Below are positions 1-6,176 of a DNA stretch of 16,392 bases, one piece after another. Both the position numbers and the translations under genes were made by a program. Under the pieces are notes generated by a model, which did not search any database, was not told the origin of the DNA, and saw nothing but the letters and a program-made list of their open reading frames with translations. How positions within the stretch are numbered: position 1 is the stretch's first letter; each line of letters starts with the position of its first letter. This stretch comes from Lentisphaerota bacterium (GTDB taxonomy: Bacteria > Verrucomicrobiota > Lentisphaeria > Oligosphaerales > PUNB01): positions 1 through 16,392 of the forward strand of contig PUNB01000120.1 of assembly GCA_003552565.1 (NCBI GenBank). The letters are read 5' to 3'.

Positions 1-2
1 CT

Positions 3-563
3 TTGTTCACTCAGGCCGAATGGCTTTTTGACAGCGAAACCGACCGTTACGCTCAATTCGGCAAAGCTCTGCACTTTTTCGTCAGCCATGTGGAGTGGCT
101 CGATGAAACACTCGATCCTGAAAGTTTATACCGGCAGACACTTAAAAATCTGCAGGTTGAACCTGAGATTGCCCGCAAAGCCTTTCTGCAGCTCGAACAG
201 GCATTGCGATATCCAGCCGTCCGGGAAACCCTGACAAAACCGGCGAATGACCGTGTTTACGAAGTCTGGCGCGAGCGGCCGTTCGAGGTCATACTCGGAA
301 CCGATTGGGTCTCCGGCTGCTTTGACCGAGCGGTTTTGGAATACAAGTCCGGGCAGACACTTCCCGCGGCCGCTGAAGTAATCGACTTTAAAACCTCCGT
401 TATTCATAATCAGAAAGATCTGCAAAGAGCCCGGAAAACCTATGCCCCGCAGCTTGATACTTATCGGCGCGCTTTGTCCCGAATCGCCGGTCTGCCGGAA
501 GAAAATATCAGTACACGGCTGGTTTTTACCGCCAGCGGCGATGTTGTCAAGGTCGATTTTTAG
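3..563 (+). CDS. C-terminal PD-(D/E)XK nuclease domain of an AddA/RecB/UvrD-like helicase-nuclease (5' truncated by window edge)
   Basis: The frame is open at the left edge, so this is the last 186 residues of a larger protein; the TTG at position 3 is not a real start. What is visible is the RecB-family nuclease core: His24 in an ALH helix motif, Asp108 in a GCFDRAVLEY strand, Asp128 and Lys130 in EVIDFKTS, and the Gln150/Tyr154 helix QLDTYRRAL. A closing strand (RLVFTASGDVVKV) matches the end of AddA/RecB-type proteins. In that family the domain is fused behind a superfamily 1 helicase and degrades DNA at double-strand ends during recombinational repair. All expected catalytic residues are present, so the domain looks active. 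The gene converges on the histidine kinase with 17 bases between the stops and no visible terminator. It could instead be a stand-alone Cas4/RecB-like nuclease; the helicase fusion is inferred from resemblance of the C-terminus. Confidence 0.82.
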   Translation: MFTQAEWLFDSETDRYAQFGKALHFFVSHVEWLDETLDPESLYRQTLKNLQVEPEIARKAFLQLEQALRYPAVRETLTKPANDRVYEVWRERPFEVILGTDWVSGCFDRAVLEYKSGQTLPAAAEVIDFKTSVIHNQKDLQRARKTYAPQLDTYRRALSRIAGLPEENISTRLVFTASGDVVKVDF

Positions 564-580
564 GTTCCTTCGCATAACCT

Positions 581-2854
581 CTAGTGAGAGTTTTTAAGCC
601 AGCGATCAAGTGTCTGTATCAGGTTTTGCGGGTTGAAAGGTTTGGTGATGTAATCATTCATTCCGGCCTTAATGGCCAGTTCTCGATCATTCTCCATAGC
701 GTGAGCGGTTATGGCTATAATCGGCAAGCTGTTGATATCATAATTAGGGTTTCTCTCTGGATTTGGTGATTCGCATGATTCGGCTGTTGGAGATAGTTCT
801 CCGGAGCGTATTCGCCGCGTAACTTCCAGCCCGTCCATCCCCGGCATCTGTATGTCCATAAGCACGGCATGGAATTTCCGTGCCGTCAAAAGGCTTAACG
901 CATTTTCGCCGTTGTCTACGGCCTCAGTTTGATAGCCCGCGTCCTGGAGGATGGTCTGAGCGATTTCCCGGTTGATGGCGTTGTCTTCAACAAGGAGAAT
1001 TAGATGTTCCCCTCGGTTGAAGGACGCATCTTTTCGGGTTTTTTCTGTGTAGCTGGAATCTCCGAATAAATTCTCCTCTTTGCCGAAGAGGTTCATGATG
1101 GGGTCAAAAAGGGATGATTGATTGATCGGTTTGACTAAGAATTCATCAATTTGCAGATTTTCGGCTTTTTTTCTGGCTTCTTCGCTTTCATAACCGGTGA
1201 CCATGATAATAGCCGGAGTTTTCGGCAATGATTGATCCTTCTTGATGAGCCGGGCGGTCTCCAGACCGTCAATGCCGGGCATTTTGTAATCAATCAGTAT
1301 CAGATCGAACGGCGGCTTATTTTTCTCGGCGGTTTCCCGCATAATTCGCAGAGCTGATTCGCCATCACTGGCACAGGTGTGCTGGAAATTAAAAGACTGC
1401 ATGTGATGAGCCAGCATCTCGCGGGTGCCGGGATCATCATCAACGATTAGAACATTCAGTCCTTGACGGTCGATAAGCGAGGCAATGGTTTGCGCTTCTA
1501 TTTGAGTGTCAAACGGGAGCGTGAAAAAAAACGCGGTTCCTTCTCCCGGTTCGCTTTCCACCCATATCTCGCCGCCCATCAAGTCGACCAAACGCTTACA
1601 GATTGACAACCCCAAACCAGTACCCCCGTGTTTACGGTTGAGAGACGAATCGCCTTGGGCAAAAGGCTTAAACAGAAGCTTCCGTTGATCCTCGGAAATA
1701 CCCGCGCCGGTGTCCCTGACAGTGAAAAGAAGCCAGGTTTGGGTTTCTTCGGTTTTATCGACTGAAATTTCCAGGGAAACAGAACCATCCTCAGTGAATT
1801 TTATGGAGTTTCCCATCAGGTTGATCAGGATTTGCCGCAATCGTAATGAATCGCCGATCAGCCGCTTCGGAACTTGCGGGTCAATGTGTGAATGCAGTTT
1901 CAATCCCTTTTCTTCGGCCTGCGGCTGGAACATTCCGAGAATTGTTTCTGTAACCGAGGAAAGCTTGAATAGCGACTTCTTAAGTTTTACGCGGCCGGCT
2001 TCGATTTTGGAATAATCCAGAACGTCATTGATGATATGCAATAGAGTTTGGGATGCTCCCTGAATTTTTCTGAGGTAGTTTTCCATCTGAGGATCCTGAT
2101 TCCGCTCCAGCGCCATGTGAGTAAGGCCAAGGACGGCGTTCATCGGGGTTCTGATTTCGTGGCTCATGCTGGCCAGGAACTGGCTTTTGGCGATATCCGC
2201 GGATTCAGCTTTCATCGCCATGATCTGCACTTTGTCCATGGCTTTCTCCAGCTGCCGGTTGGCTTCCAGCTGTTGGTCTCGAGCTTCGAGCAGTTCTTTT
2301 TCATGAGAGATACGCTCCCTGGCGCCGGCCAACAGCTGCGCCAGCATTTCCAGCAGCTCAATTTCCTGTTCGGGCCACGAGCGCGGCTGCCGCAGGGTGT
2401 CGAAGCCGATGAAACCCAGGCAAGGTCCACGCGGTTTCAGCGGCAGAGCCAGAAGGCTGGACACAGATTGGCGGTTCAGTGCGGCGCGGATGGACGGGGA
2501 TAATTGTTCCAAGGTTTGGCAGTTGATCAGATTGCCGTATTCGTGAGTGTGAATCCAGTCGCTCAGTTCATCCCAGGAAAGCCGCTCAAAAGCCTCGCGG
2601 CTGGAAATCTGTCCGGGAGCCAGCCATTCATGCCGAAGAATGATTTTCTGGTTTTCATAACCGTAATCATAAATATATCCGCGGTGAACCTGAATGTAAT
2701 CGCTGACGGCGGCCAGAGCGTCCGTTTCCGCCGACTCCAGGGCTTTGCCCGGAATATTGATCAATCGATAGGAAAGATTTATAAGAAGAGTCTGCAGCCC
2801 GGCGTAATGCCGCAAGTCTTCACGATTTAATTCGAATGCTGATTCAGGAGGCAT
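581..2854 (-). CDS. Hybrid sensor histidine kinase: GAF-like sensor, HisKA, HATPase_c and two receiver domains
   Basis: The 757-aa protein begins with a GAF-like sensor region (about residues 15-180, with LLALPLKPRGPCLGFIGFD), then a short coiled coil (185-225). The HisKA dimerisation helix follows, with phospho-acceptor His232 in SHEIRTPMNA. The ATPase domain has an N box around Asn345/Asn349, a G1 box DTGAGI at 381-386, an F box LFKPFAQ and a G2 box GTGLGL at 411-416. Receiver 1 (about 467-590) carries Asp472/473, acceptor Asp522 and Lys575. Receiver 2 (about 617-755) carries acceptor Asp667 and Lys738, with an extra Ser/Pro/Asn-rich loop at about 684-708. No membrane segment is visible, so it should act in the cytoplasm. 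There is no Hpt domain and no neighbouring regulator gene, so the output partner must be elsewhere. An AAGG lies about 11 bases before the ATG. The signal sensed cannot be told from sequence. Confidence 0.96.
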   Translation of the reverse strand: MPPESAFELNREDLRHYAGLQTLLINLSYRLINIPGKALESAETDALAAVSDYIQVHRGYIYDYGYENQKIILRHEWLAPGQISSREAFERLSWDELSDWIHTHEYGNLINCQTLEQLSPSIRAALNRQSVSSLLALPLKPRGPCLGFIGFDTLRQPRSWPEQEIELLEMLAQLLAGARERISHEKELLEARDQQLEANRQLEKAMDKVQIMAMKAESADIAKSQFLASMSHEIRTPMNAVLGLTHMALERNQDPQMENYLRKIQGASQTLLHIINDVLDYSKIEAGRVKLKKSLFKLSSVTETILGMFQPQAEEKGLKLHSHIDPQVPKRLIGDSLRLRQILINLMGNSIKFTEDGSVSLEISVDKTEETQTWLLFTVRDTGAGISEDQRKLLFKPFAQGDSSLNRKHGGTGLGLSICKRLVDLMGGEIWVESEPGEGTAFFFTLPFDTQIEAQTIASLIDRQGLNVLIVDDDPGTREMLAHHMQSFNFQHTCASDGESALRIMRETAEKNKPPFDLILIDYKMPGIDGLETARLIKKDQSLPKTPAIIMVTGYESEEARKKAENLQIDEFLVKPINQSSLFDPIMNLFGKEENLFGDSSYTEKTRKDASFNRGEHLILLVEDNAINREIAQTILQDAGYQTEAVDNGENALSLLTARKFHAVLMDIQMPGMDGLEVTRRIRSGELSPTAESCESPNPERNPNYDINSLPIIAITAHAMENDRELAIKAGMNDYITKPFNPQNLIQTLDRWLKNSH

Positions 2855-2918
2855 TATTACAATAACCTTTTAATCAATAAGGTAAAATTTTGCGCACAGC
2901 CATCTATAACGATTTCAG

Positions 2919-2940
2919 CCTGAATAATTCACGATTCAGG
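2919..2940. repeat. Short inverted repeat upstream of the hybrid kinase gene
   Basis: CCTGAAT (2919-2925) and ATTCAGG (2934-2940) are perfect 7-base arms around an 8-base spacer, 65-86 bases upstream of the kinase start. It could be an operator or just a small palindrome. No consensus promoter was recognised around it. Confidence 0.3.
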
Positions 2941-3007
2941 TTTGTCGCAAGTATCTTAATAAGGCAAAAACAGCCGCCAAAAATACAACCTCGGAACAAT
3001 GTAACTT

Positions 3008-3060
3008 CGGAACCGCCGACTTCCTGCTTCAGGTTTCAGCCTTCAGACTTCAGCCTTCAT
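3008..3060. repeat. Degenerate TTCAG-type short repeat
   Basis: The spacer repeats a loose CTTCAG unit several times (TTCAGGTTTCAGCCTTCAG, then ACTTCAGCCTTCATG). It shows no coding signal and looks like low-complexity intergenic sequence. Confidence 0.45.
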
Positions 3061-3237
3061 GAATGACGCATGACCGAATTCGGCGGCATGTGTTGCTGAA
3101 GACAATACTTCTAACAGGAAACTGTCACAAAACTCCTGCAGTCAATTTACCGCCTTGAAACAGATTGTCTAACGCGTTTACGTTACTGTCAAGAAGCCTT
3201 CCCGAGTAAGACTGATCCAGTCGCTCGGAACCGAAAT

Positions 3238-3257
3238 ACATCCGCCGCGGCGGATGT
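3238..3257. repeat. Perfect 20-base GC-rich palindrome
   Basis: Positions 3238-3257 read identically on both strands (core TCCGCCGCGGCGGA). It lies inside the intron remnant region. A related palindrome with core TCCGCC-TCA-GGCGGA occurs at 4792-4808, so this is probably a dispersed motif. It could form a small cruciform or hairpin. Confidence 0.6.
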
Positions 3258-3441
3258 GGAGCGGGAACTCTGCGAGGAGAAGGGTGTATGCCCTGAATAT
3301 GAACTTCAGCTCCGAATCTATGCAAAGAGATGGAAAACCGTTGCAACTGACCTGATAACGGATAGGCACACACTGACTCGCCCGTTATGCGGGTACGCTA
3401 TAATATGTGCCCCTTCCGGGCACAGCTGAAGTTCATATCAT

Positions 3442-3474
3442 GAGCCGGATGCGGGAAAGCCGCTCGTCCGGTTC
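3442..3474 (+). ncRNA. Group II intron domain V hairpin
   Basis: The 33-base segment opens with GAGCCGGATGCG and closes with CGTCCGGTTC, the conserved frame of bacterial group II domain V. It includes the AGC catalytic triad (3443-3445), a two-base bulge on the 3' side (around CT, 3464-3465) and a GAAA-containing loop (3455-3458). It is one base shorter than the usual 34, the difference being in the upper stem, which may mean loss of activity. The identity is clear by resemblance to known domain V sequences. Splicing competence is not. Confidence 0.82.
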
Positions 3475-3636
3475 TATAAGAGGCATGGGGGGCCAACCGA
3501 TGCAAGGTGATAATATTGTGGCACCGTCGGAGAAATCACACGGGGAACAGAGAAAACAAACTTTCACTTAAACACAGACATCCTGATCCCTGGGAAAATA
3601 AAATGGTACCTTTTTTAAGGAAATTGGCAGTGGTGC

Positions 3637-3692
3637 CGGTCGTCCTCGGCCGTAGCCCGCATGCCGCTCACTGATACGGCCGAGGACGACCG
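3637..3692. repeat. Perfect 18-base-pair hairpin with 20-base loop
   Basis: The arms 3637-3654 (starts CGGTCGTCC, ends GGCCGTA) and 3675-3692 (starts TACGGCC, ends GGACGACCG) are exact reverse complements. No T run follows on either strand, so it is not a standard terminator. It sits in the left half of the larger inverted-repeat element. Confidence 0.75.
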
Positions 3693-3743
3693 TAGTACTA
3701 TATGCGACATCACTTTGGTTACTGCCGCACCGCCGACAACCTT

Positions 3744-3759
3744 CCTTTCTTCGGAAAGG
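3744..3759. repeat. C(UUCG)G tetraloop hairpin
   Basis: A CCTTTC stem strand, TTCG loop and GAAAGG strand make a six-pair hairpin capped by the very stable cUUCGg tetraloop when read as plus-strand RNA. Such loops are enriched in structured RNAs, which slightly favours an RNA reading of the surrounding element. Confidence 0.55.
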
Positions 3760-3850
3760 TCCCGTGCTACATCAAGCGCTGAAGGTACCACTTTCATTTT
3801 CCCCAAAAAACGGCTTATTGAGCACACCGGGTAAGGTTTCCTGAAACAAC

Positions 3851-3868
3851 GGTAGGCCCCCCGGCCTA
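3851..3868. repeat. Small GC-rich hairpin
   Basis: GTAGGCC and GGCCTAC form a perfect 7-base stem around a CCCC loop. No T tract follows. It lies in the gene-free stretch downstream (minus-strand sense) of the tRNA gene, and its function is unknown. Confidence 0.4.
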
Positions 3869-4006
3869 CTTGACCTGGAGCGGTGGTCATATAGGAAAGC
3901 CCGCCTCCGCGAACCTGGCGGTTCGTCTTTCGCCTCCGCCTCTCGGTATTCAAGCATGCATAGGAAAGTTCGACAGGAAGGCTCCGGCGCAACAAGACGG
4001 CGCGGC

Positions 4007-4041
4007 AGCCTTCGCCTTCCGCTCCGCTCCAGGCGAAGGCT
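4007..4041 (-). terminator. Stem-loop abutting the 3' end of tRNA-Ala (possible terminator or dispersed hairpin)
   Basis: AGCCTTCGCC (4007-4016) and GGCGAAGGCT (4032-4041) form a perfect 10-base stem with a 15-base loop. On the minus strand the stem begins at the last base of the encoded CCA, so it immediately follows the mature tRNA. No U tract follows, so termination would have to be of an unusual type. It may act in 3' processing or be a repeat inserted next to the tRNA. Confidence 0.45.
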
Positions 4042-4117
4042 GGTGGAGCATGTCGGATTCGAACCGACGACCTCTACACTGCCAGTGTAGCGCTCTAGCC
4101 AACTGAGCTAATGCCCC
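4041..4117 (-). tRNA. tRNA-Ala (anticodon GGC), CCA encoded
   Basis: Read on the minus strand the gene begins GGGGCATTAGCTCAG and ends GCTCC-A-CCA. The acceptor stem pairs GGGGCAT with ATGCTCC and contains the G3-U70 wobble that identifies alanine tRNAs. The D arm is GCTC/GAGC. The anticodon stem CTACA/TGTAG encloses loop CTGGCAG, giving anticodon GGC for GCC codons. The T arm is GTCGG-TTCGAAT-CCGAC. The cloverleaf is complete and the CCA (4041-4043) is encoded. It is flanked on both sides by gene-free, repeat-rich sequence. Confidence 0.97.
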
Positions 4118-4291
4118 TCGTTGTGTGGAAAGAGTAATTACTATAATCAGTCTTTATGGTTTGTCAAAAGGTGCTTCAGGAAATATGTTATGATATGATG
4201 TCATTGAATATTCAGGGAGGGGGAATCTTTCTCTTTTCGTTTTCATCCGCCCGAATCGTCCGCCGGACATGGAACCATGTCATTAGCTTAA

Positions 4292-4346
4292 GTTTCAAAT
4301 AAACACCGCCCCCGGCGCGACGCGTTTTATATACCGAGGGTGAAAC
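4292..4346. repeat. Palindromic repeat family B, copy 1
   Basis: A 55-base element bounded by GTTTCA and TGAAAC (perfect inverted ends) with the family core CCCGGCGCGACGCG. It aligns with three other full copies at 4546-4600, 4667-4723 and 16255-16308. Its middle is the most divergent. Confidence 0.6.
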
Positions 4347-4361
4347 ATAACGAATATTTAG

Positions 4362-4409
4362 TTCTGAATGTTGAGTTTCGGACAGATCAGGCAGCTCCAC
4401 TATAAAATT
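4362..4409. repeat. Repeat module A, copy 1
   Basis: This 48-base stretch matches 16170-16217 at 42 of 48 positions without gaps; both begin TTCTGAATGTTGAGTTTCGG. In both places it follows a family B repeat (15 bases after copy 1 here), so the two modules travel or persist together. Confidence 0.75.
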
Positions 4410-4451
4410 GGGTTTCACATGAGCTGCTATACCAAAGCGGTGAGAACTCAT

Positions 4452-4528
4452 CGCACTCCGAAAGAGCCATCGGCTCGGTGTCCTGAACTGATGCGAAGCA
4501 TCTTTGGAGTGCGGCGGCCTGACGCCGC
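4452..4528. repeat. Multi-hairpin structured element
   Basis: CGCACTCC (4452-4459) plus AAAGA (4461-4465) pair with TCTTT (4501-4505) plus GGAGTGCG (4506-4513), giving 13 pairs with one bulged G. The enclosed bases form two small hairpins, GAGCC/GGCTC and GATGC/GCATC, each sharing two bases with the outer stem. Directly after comes GCGGC-CTGAC-GCCGC (4514-4528) followed by TTTAA. The layout resembles dispersed GGAGTGCGGCGG-type repeats that I associate with Verrucomicrobiota genomes; that association is from memory and unchecked. It could be a structured RNA or a mobile palindrome. Confidence 0.5.
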
Positions 4529-4545
4529 TTTAAGATAGCCGCGGT

Positions 4546-4600
4546 GTTTCATACAAGCCCGGCCGCCGGCGCAATGCGACGGATACCCTGAGGGTGAGAC
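4546..4600. repeat. Palindromic repeat family B, copy 2
   Basis: A 55-base element starting GTTTCATACAAGCCCGG and ending GAGGGTGAGAC. The ends pair with one G-U wobble. The first 33 bases match copy 4 (16255-16308) at nearly every position. Confidence 0.75.
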
Positions 4601-4666
4601 TTGTTGAATGGTTTCTGGTGTCACCGACTTCCCTGACACCTGAACACTGAAACTTGAAACCACGAA

Positions 4667-4723
4667 GTCTCACATAAGTCCGACCACCGGCGCAATGCGG
4701 GTCTGATACCCCGAGGGTGAGAC
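4667..4723. repeat. Palindromic repeat family B, copy 3
   Basis: A 57-base element bounded by GTCTCAC and GTGAGAC, a perfect 7-base inverted end (8 with the flanking A and T). The centre has CCGGCGCAATGCGG as in copy 2. It lies 66 bases after copy 2 in the same orientation. Confidence 0.75.
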
Positions 4724-4791
4724 TGGTGCGGCATAAAAAACCTTGTCTCGCACCTTGTCCAGTGTTTTTTGACTTTGGAATCAGGTTTGTG

Positions 4792-4808
4792 ATCCGCCTC
4801 AGGCGGAT
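4792..4808. repeat. Short palindrome TCCGCC-TCA-GGCGGA
   Basis: ATCCGCC and GGCGGAT form a perfect 7-base stem around TCA, about 95 bases upstream of the coiled-coil gene start. It resembles the palindrome at 3238-3257. No promoter consensus was recognised between it and the gene. Confidence 0.5.
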
Positions 4809-4891
4809 TCGGGACAAGTTTATATTTTCGAATTCTCGCATAAGCATATATGAAACATTGTATTCCATACTGTATTGTCATTAATTCCAAT

Positions 4892-4897
4892 GAGGTG
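4892..4897 (+). promoter_or_regulatory. Ribosome binding site that fixes the start of the coiled-coil gene
   Basis: GAGGTG ends four bases before the ATG at 4902, with its AGG six bases from the ATG. This favours 4902 over the in-frame TTG at 4875 and ATG at 4890. Confidence 0.7.
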
Positions 4898-4901
4898 TTT
4901 T

Positions 4902-5948
4902 ATGAAAAGCATATTGTTTAAGTCGGATAATCTCAGTTTAGCTGCTTGCTTCTTTTTTCTGTTGTCGGTGATATTTTTGGGGCTTTCAACAGCGACGGCT
5001 GATGATGATAAGGATTTATCCGAGAGGTATCGTCGAATTGATTCCGAGTTCCACGAAACACTGCATTCACTCGAGGATGAAATTTCTGACTTGGTTGAGG
5101 ATTGGATAGAGTTGCGGGATGTCCGTGAACGGATGCTGGAGCTTAGCATGAAGCTCGGCTCCAGTGAGCGCAGGGAGGCTGAACGTGAGCTTAACCGTCT
5201 AGAACGAGGTTGGGAAAGAGAGTGGCCAAGATTCCGCGACCGGCTGGAAAGAGCTTTGAGACCTTTTGAAAGACGTTATGAAAGGCTGCAGGATGAACTT
5301 TGGGATCGGCAGGAGGATATGGATCCAAGTGACCAGGATGCGTTCAGGCGGCAACAGGAAGAGGTGCAGGATTTACGAGAAGAAGCAAGTGCGGCAGTGG
5401 AGAAAGTGGATGCCATTCGAGAGTTGCGAATTTCATTGAACGAAATGGAGATGCCGACCAGTTACGAAAGACTGCGGATACCCGGCGGCCGTAGGGAGGC
5501 GCCCAGAAATTATCGTTTTCTTAACTCGAACGCTCCACGAATGGTGGATGCGCGCTGGGATTTACTGGACGCCATGGCCGACGCCAAAAGACTGTTGGAG
5601 GAAAAGGATGAGGCGGGAAATAGCTGGAGTCCAAGGCAACAGAGGGCCTTGGAATCCGCTCTGGGCGCCGTCGAGCGAGCCTGGGACGCCCTCCAAGGGC
5701 AGTATGAGCGCGAAGCTCGTGATCCGCAACGAGCAAAAAGTAATTTACAGCGGGATATTGACAGGGTTAAGGACCGTCTGGAGGGCCGTTCTTCGGGGCG
5801 CATGTATGATCGGTTGCAGAATGAGTTGAAGGAGCTGGAAGAAAAAATGGAAGGTGTCGAAGAGAATCTTGAACGCTATCGAGCCGCTTTTCATATTCCC
5901 AGGGAGTTCAGAGATGTGGATGAAATTGCCGAGAGAATTGATAATTAA
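4902..5948 (+). CDS. Exported coiled-coil protein of unknown function
   Basis: With the start at 4902 the protein has 348 residues. It opens with a signal peptide: Lys2 and Lys7, a hydrophobic run over about residues 11-30, and a likely cleavage after STATA before DDDKD. The mature part is almost wholly charged helix rich in Glu, Arg, Asp and Leu with heptad-like spacing over about residues 34-165. A less regular segment with Pro and Gly follows (about 185-215, MPTSYERLRIPGGRR), then two more helical stretches (about 220-275 and 285-335). There are no cysteines after the signal peptide and no catalytic motif I know. It should act in the periplasm or cell envelope, perhaps as a structural or scaffolding rod. 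An LAAC near residue 16 precedes the hydrophobic core and is not a lipobox. It stands alone between a repeat cluster and a 228-base spacer. Confidence 0.8.
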   Translation: MKSILFKSDNLSLAACFFFLLSVIFLGLSTATADDDKDLSERYRRIDSEFHETLHSLEDEISDLVEDWIELRDVRERMLELSMKLGSSERREAERELNRLERGWEREWPRFRDRLERALRPFERRYERLQDELWDRQEDMDPSDQDAFRRQQEEVQDLREEASAAVEKVDAIRELRISLNEMEMPTSYERLRIPGGRREAPRNYRFLNSNAPRMVDARWDLLDAMADAKRLLEEKDEAGNSWSPRQQRALESALGAVERAWDALQGQYEREARDPQRAKSNLQRDIDRVKDRLEGRSSGRMYDRLQNELKELEEKMEGVEENLERYRAAFHIPREFRDVDEIAERIDN

Positions 5949-6176
5949 CGTTTTTGCTGGGAAGGAGCCGCTAGCCTGATTAATTCGCGAATTCGGTCAT
6001 TAGTCAATATTCATCGAAAAAACGGGTCTTGATAAATATTTATTTTATACAGCGTCATACCTTCCGCCAAACATCTACACCACACTGGCTTCGTGAATTA
6101 TTAAGGCTGGCTTGAATTGACCAGGCTAAGTCTGGGCTTTTCCGGAGTCTTCTTGCGATTTGAAAGAAGCAAGTAA

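Larger units (their letters stand above)
3224..3520 (+). mobile_element. Group II intron remnant without an encoded protein (domain V plus possible flanking domains)
   Basis: The firm part is a domain V hairpin at 3442-3474. Upstream there is further structure. A 14-base perfect inverted repeat (3298-3311 with 3424-3437) closes a block that contains a GTGCCC/GGGCAC hairpin (3411-3427) and a CCCG/CGGG hairpin near 3392-3404, and it ends four bases before domain V. That fits a shortened domain IV, or domains II-IV, from which the reverse transcriptase ORF is absent. After domain V, AAGAGGCATGGGGGG and CCAACCGATGC can pair weakly, where domain VI belongs. I found no reverse transcriptase or maturase coding sequence on either strand and no convincing 5' GUGYG boundary. 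It is therefore most likely a decayed or ORF-less intron, and the outer limits given are approximate. Confidence 0.6.
3592..3803. repeat. 212-base element with 21/22-base terminal inverted repeats and internal hairpins (MITE-like or structured RNA)
   Basis: The ends are imperfect inverted repeats. The left arm 3592-3612 begins GGGAAAAT and ends TGGTACCTT. The right arm, as the reverse complement of 3782-3803, begins GGGAAAAT and ends TGGTACCTT, with only AAAA versus GAAAG between. Inside are GGCAGT (3626-3631) pairing with ACTGCC (3721-3726), which encloses a perfect 18-base hairpin (3637-3654 with 3675-3692), and a six-pair CCTTTC/GAAAGG stem with a TTCG loop (3744-3759). The whole therefore folds as a multi-branched structure. 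No target-site duplication is obvious and no transposase is encoded. It may be a miniature transposable element or a structured RNA gene. Long open frames crossing it on the minus strand look accidental. Confidence 0.5.

Noticed and set aside
3125..3373. 82-codon minus-strand open frame
   Set aside because: It lies in the group II intron remnant and includes the 20-base palindrome; no protein-like features.
3615..3995. 126-codon minus-strand open frame across the hairpin region
   Set aside because: It runs through the perfect hairpin and terminal arm of the inverted-repeat element, lacks a ribosome site, and its composition follows the palindromes.
3870..4106. 78-codon plus-strand open frame
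   Set aside because: Its end is the translated antisense of tRNA-Ala, a common annotation artefact.
4292..4723. Integron attC sites or a CRISPR array
   Set aside because: The repeats lack the RYYYAAC/GTTRRRY ends of attC. They are too few, too irregularly spaced and too internally variable for CRISPR, and no integrase or cas gene is present.
4212..4890. Several 70-110 codon minus-strand frames
   Set aside because: They are translations of the dispersed repeats; similar peptides arise wherever the repeats occur (also at 15978-16223).
4945..4952. Possible lipobox (LAAC) in the exported coiled-coil protein
   Set aside because: The cysteine comes before the hydrophobic core, not after it, and a signal peptidase I site (ATA before DDD) fits better.
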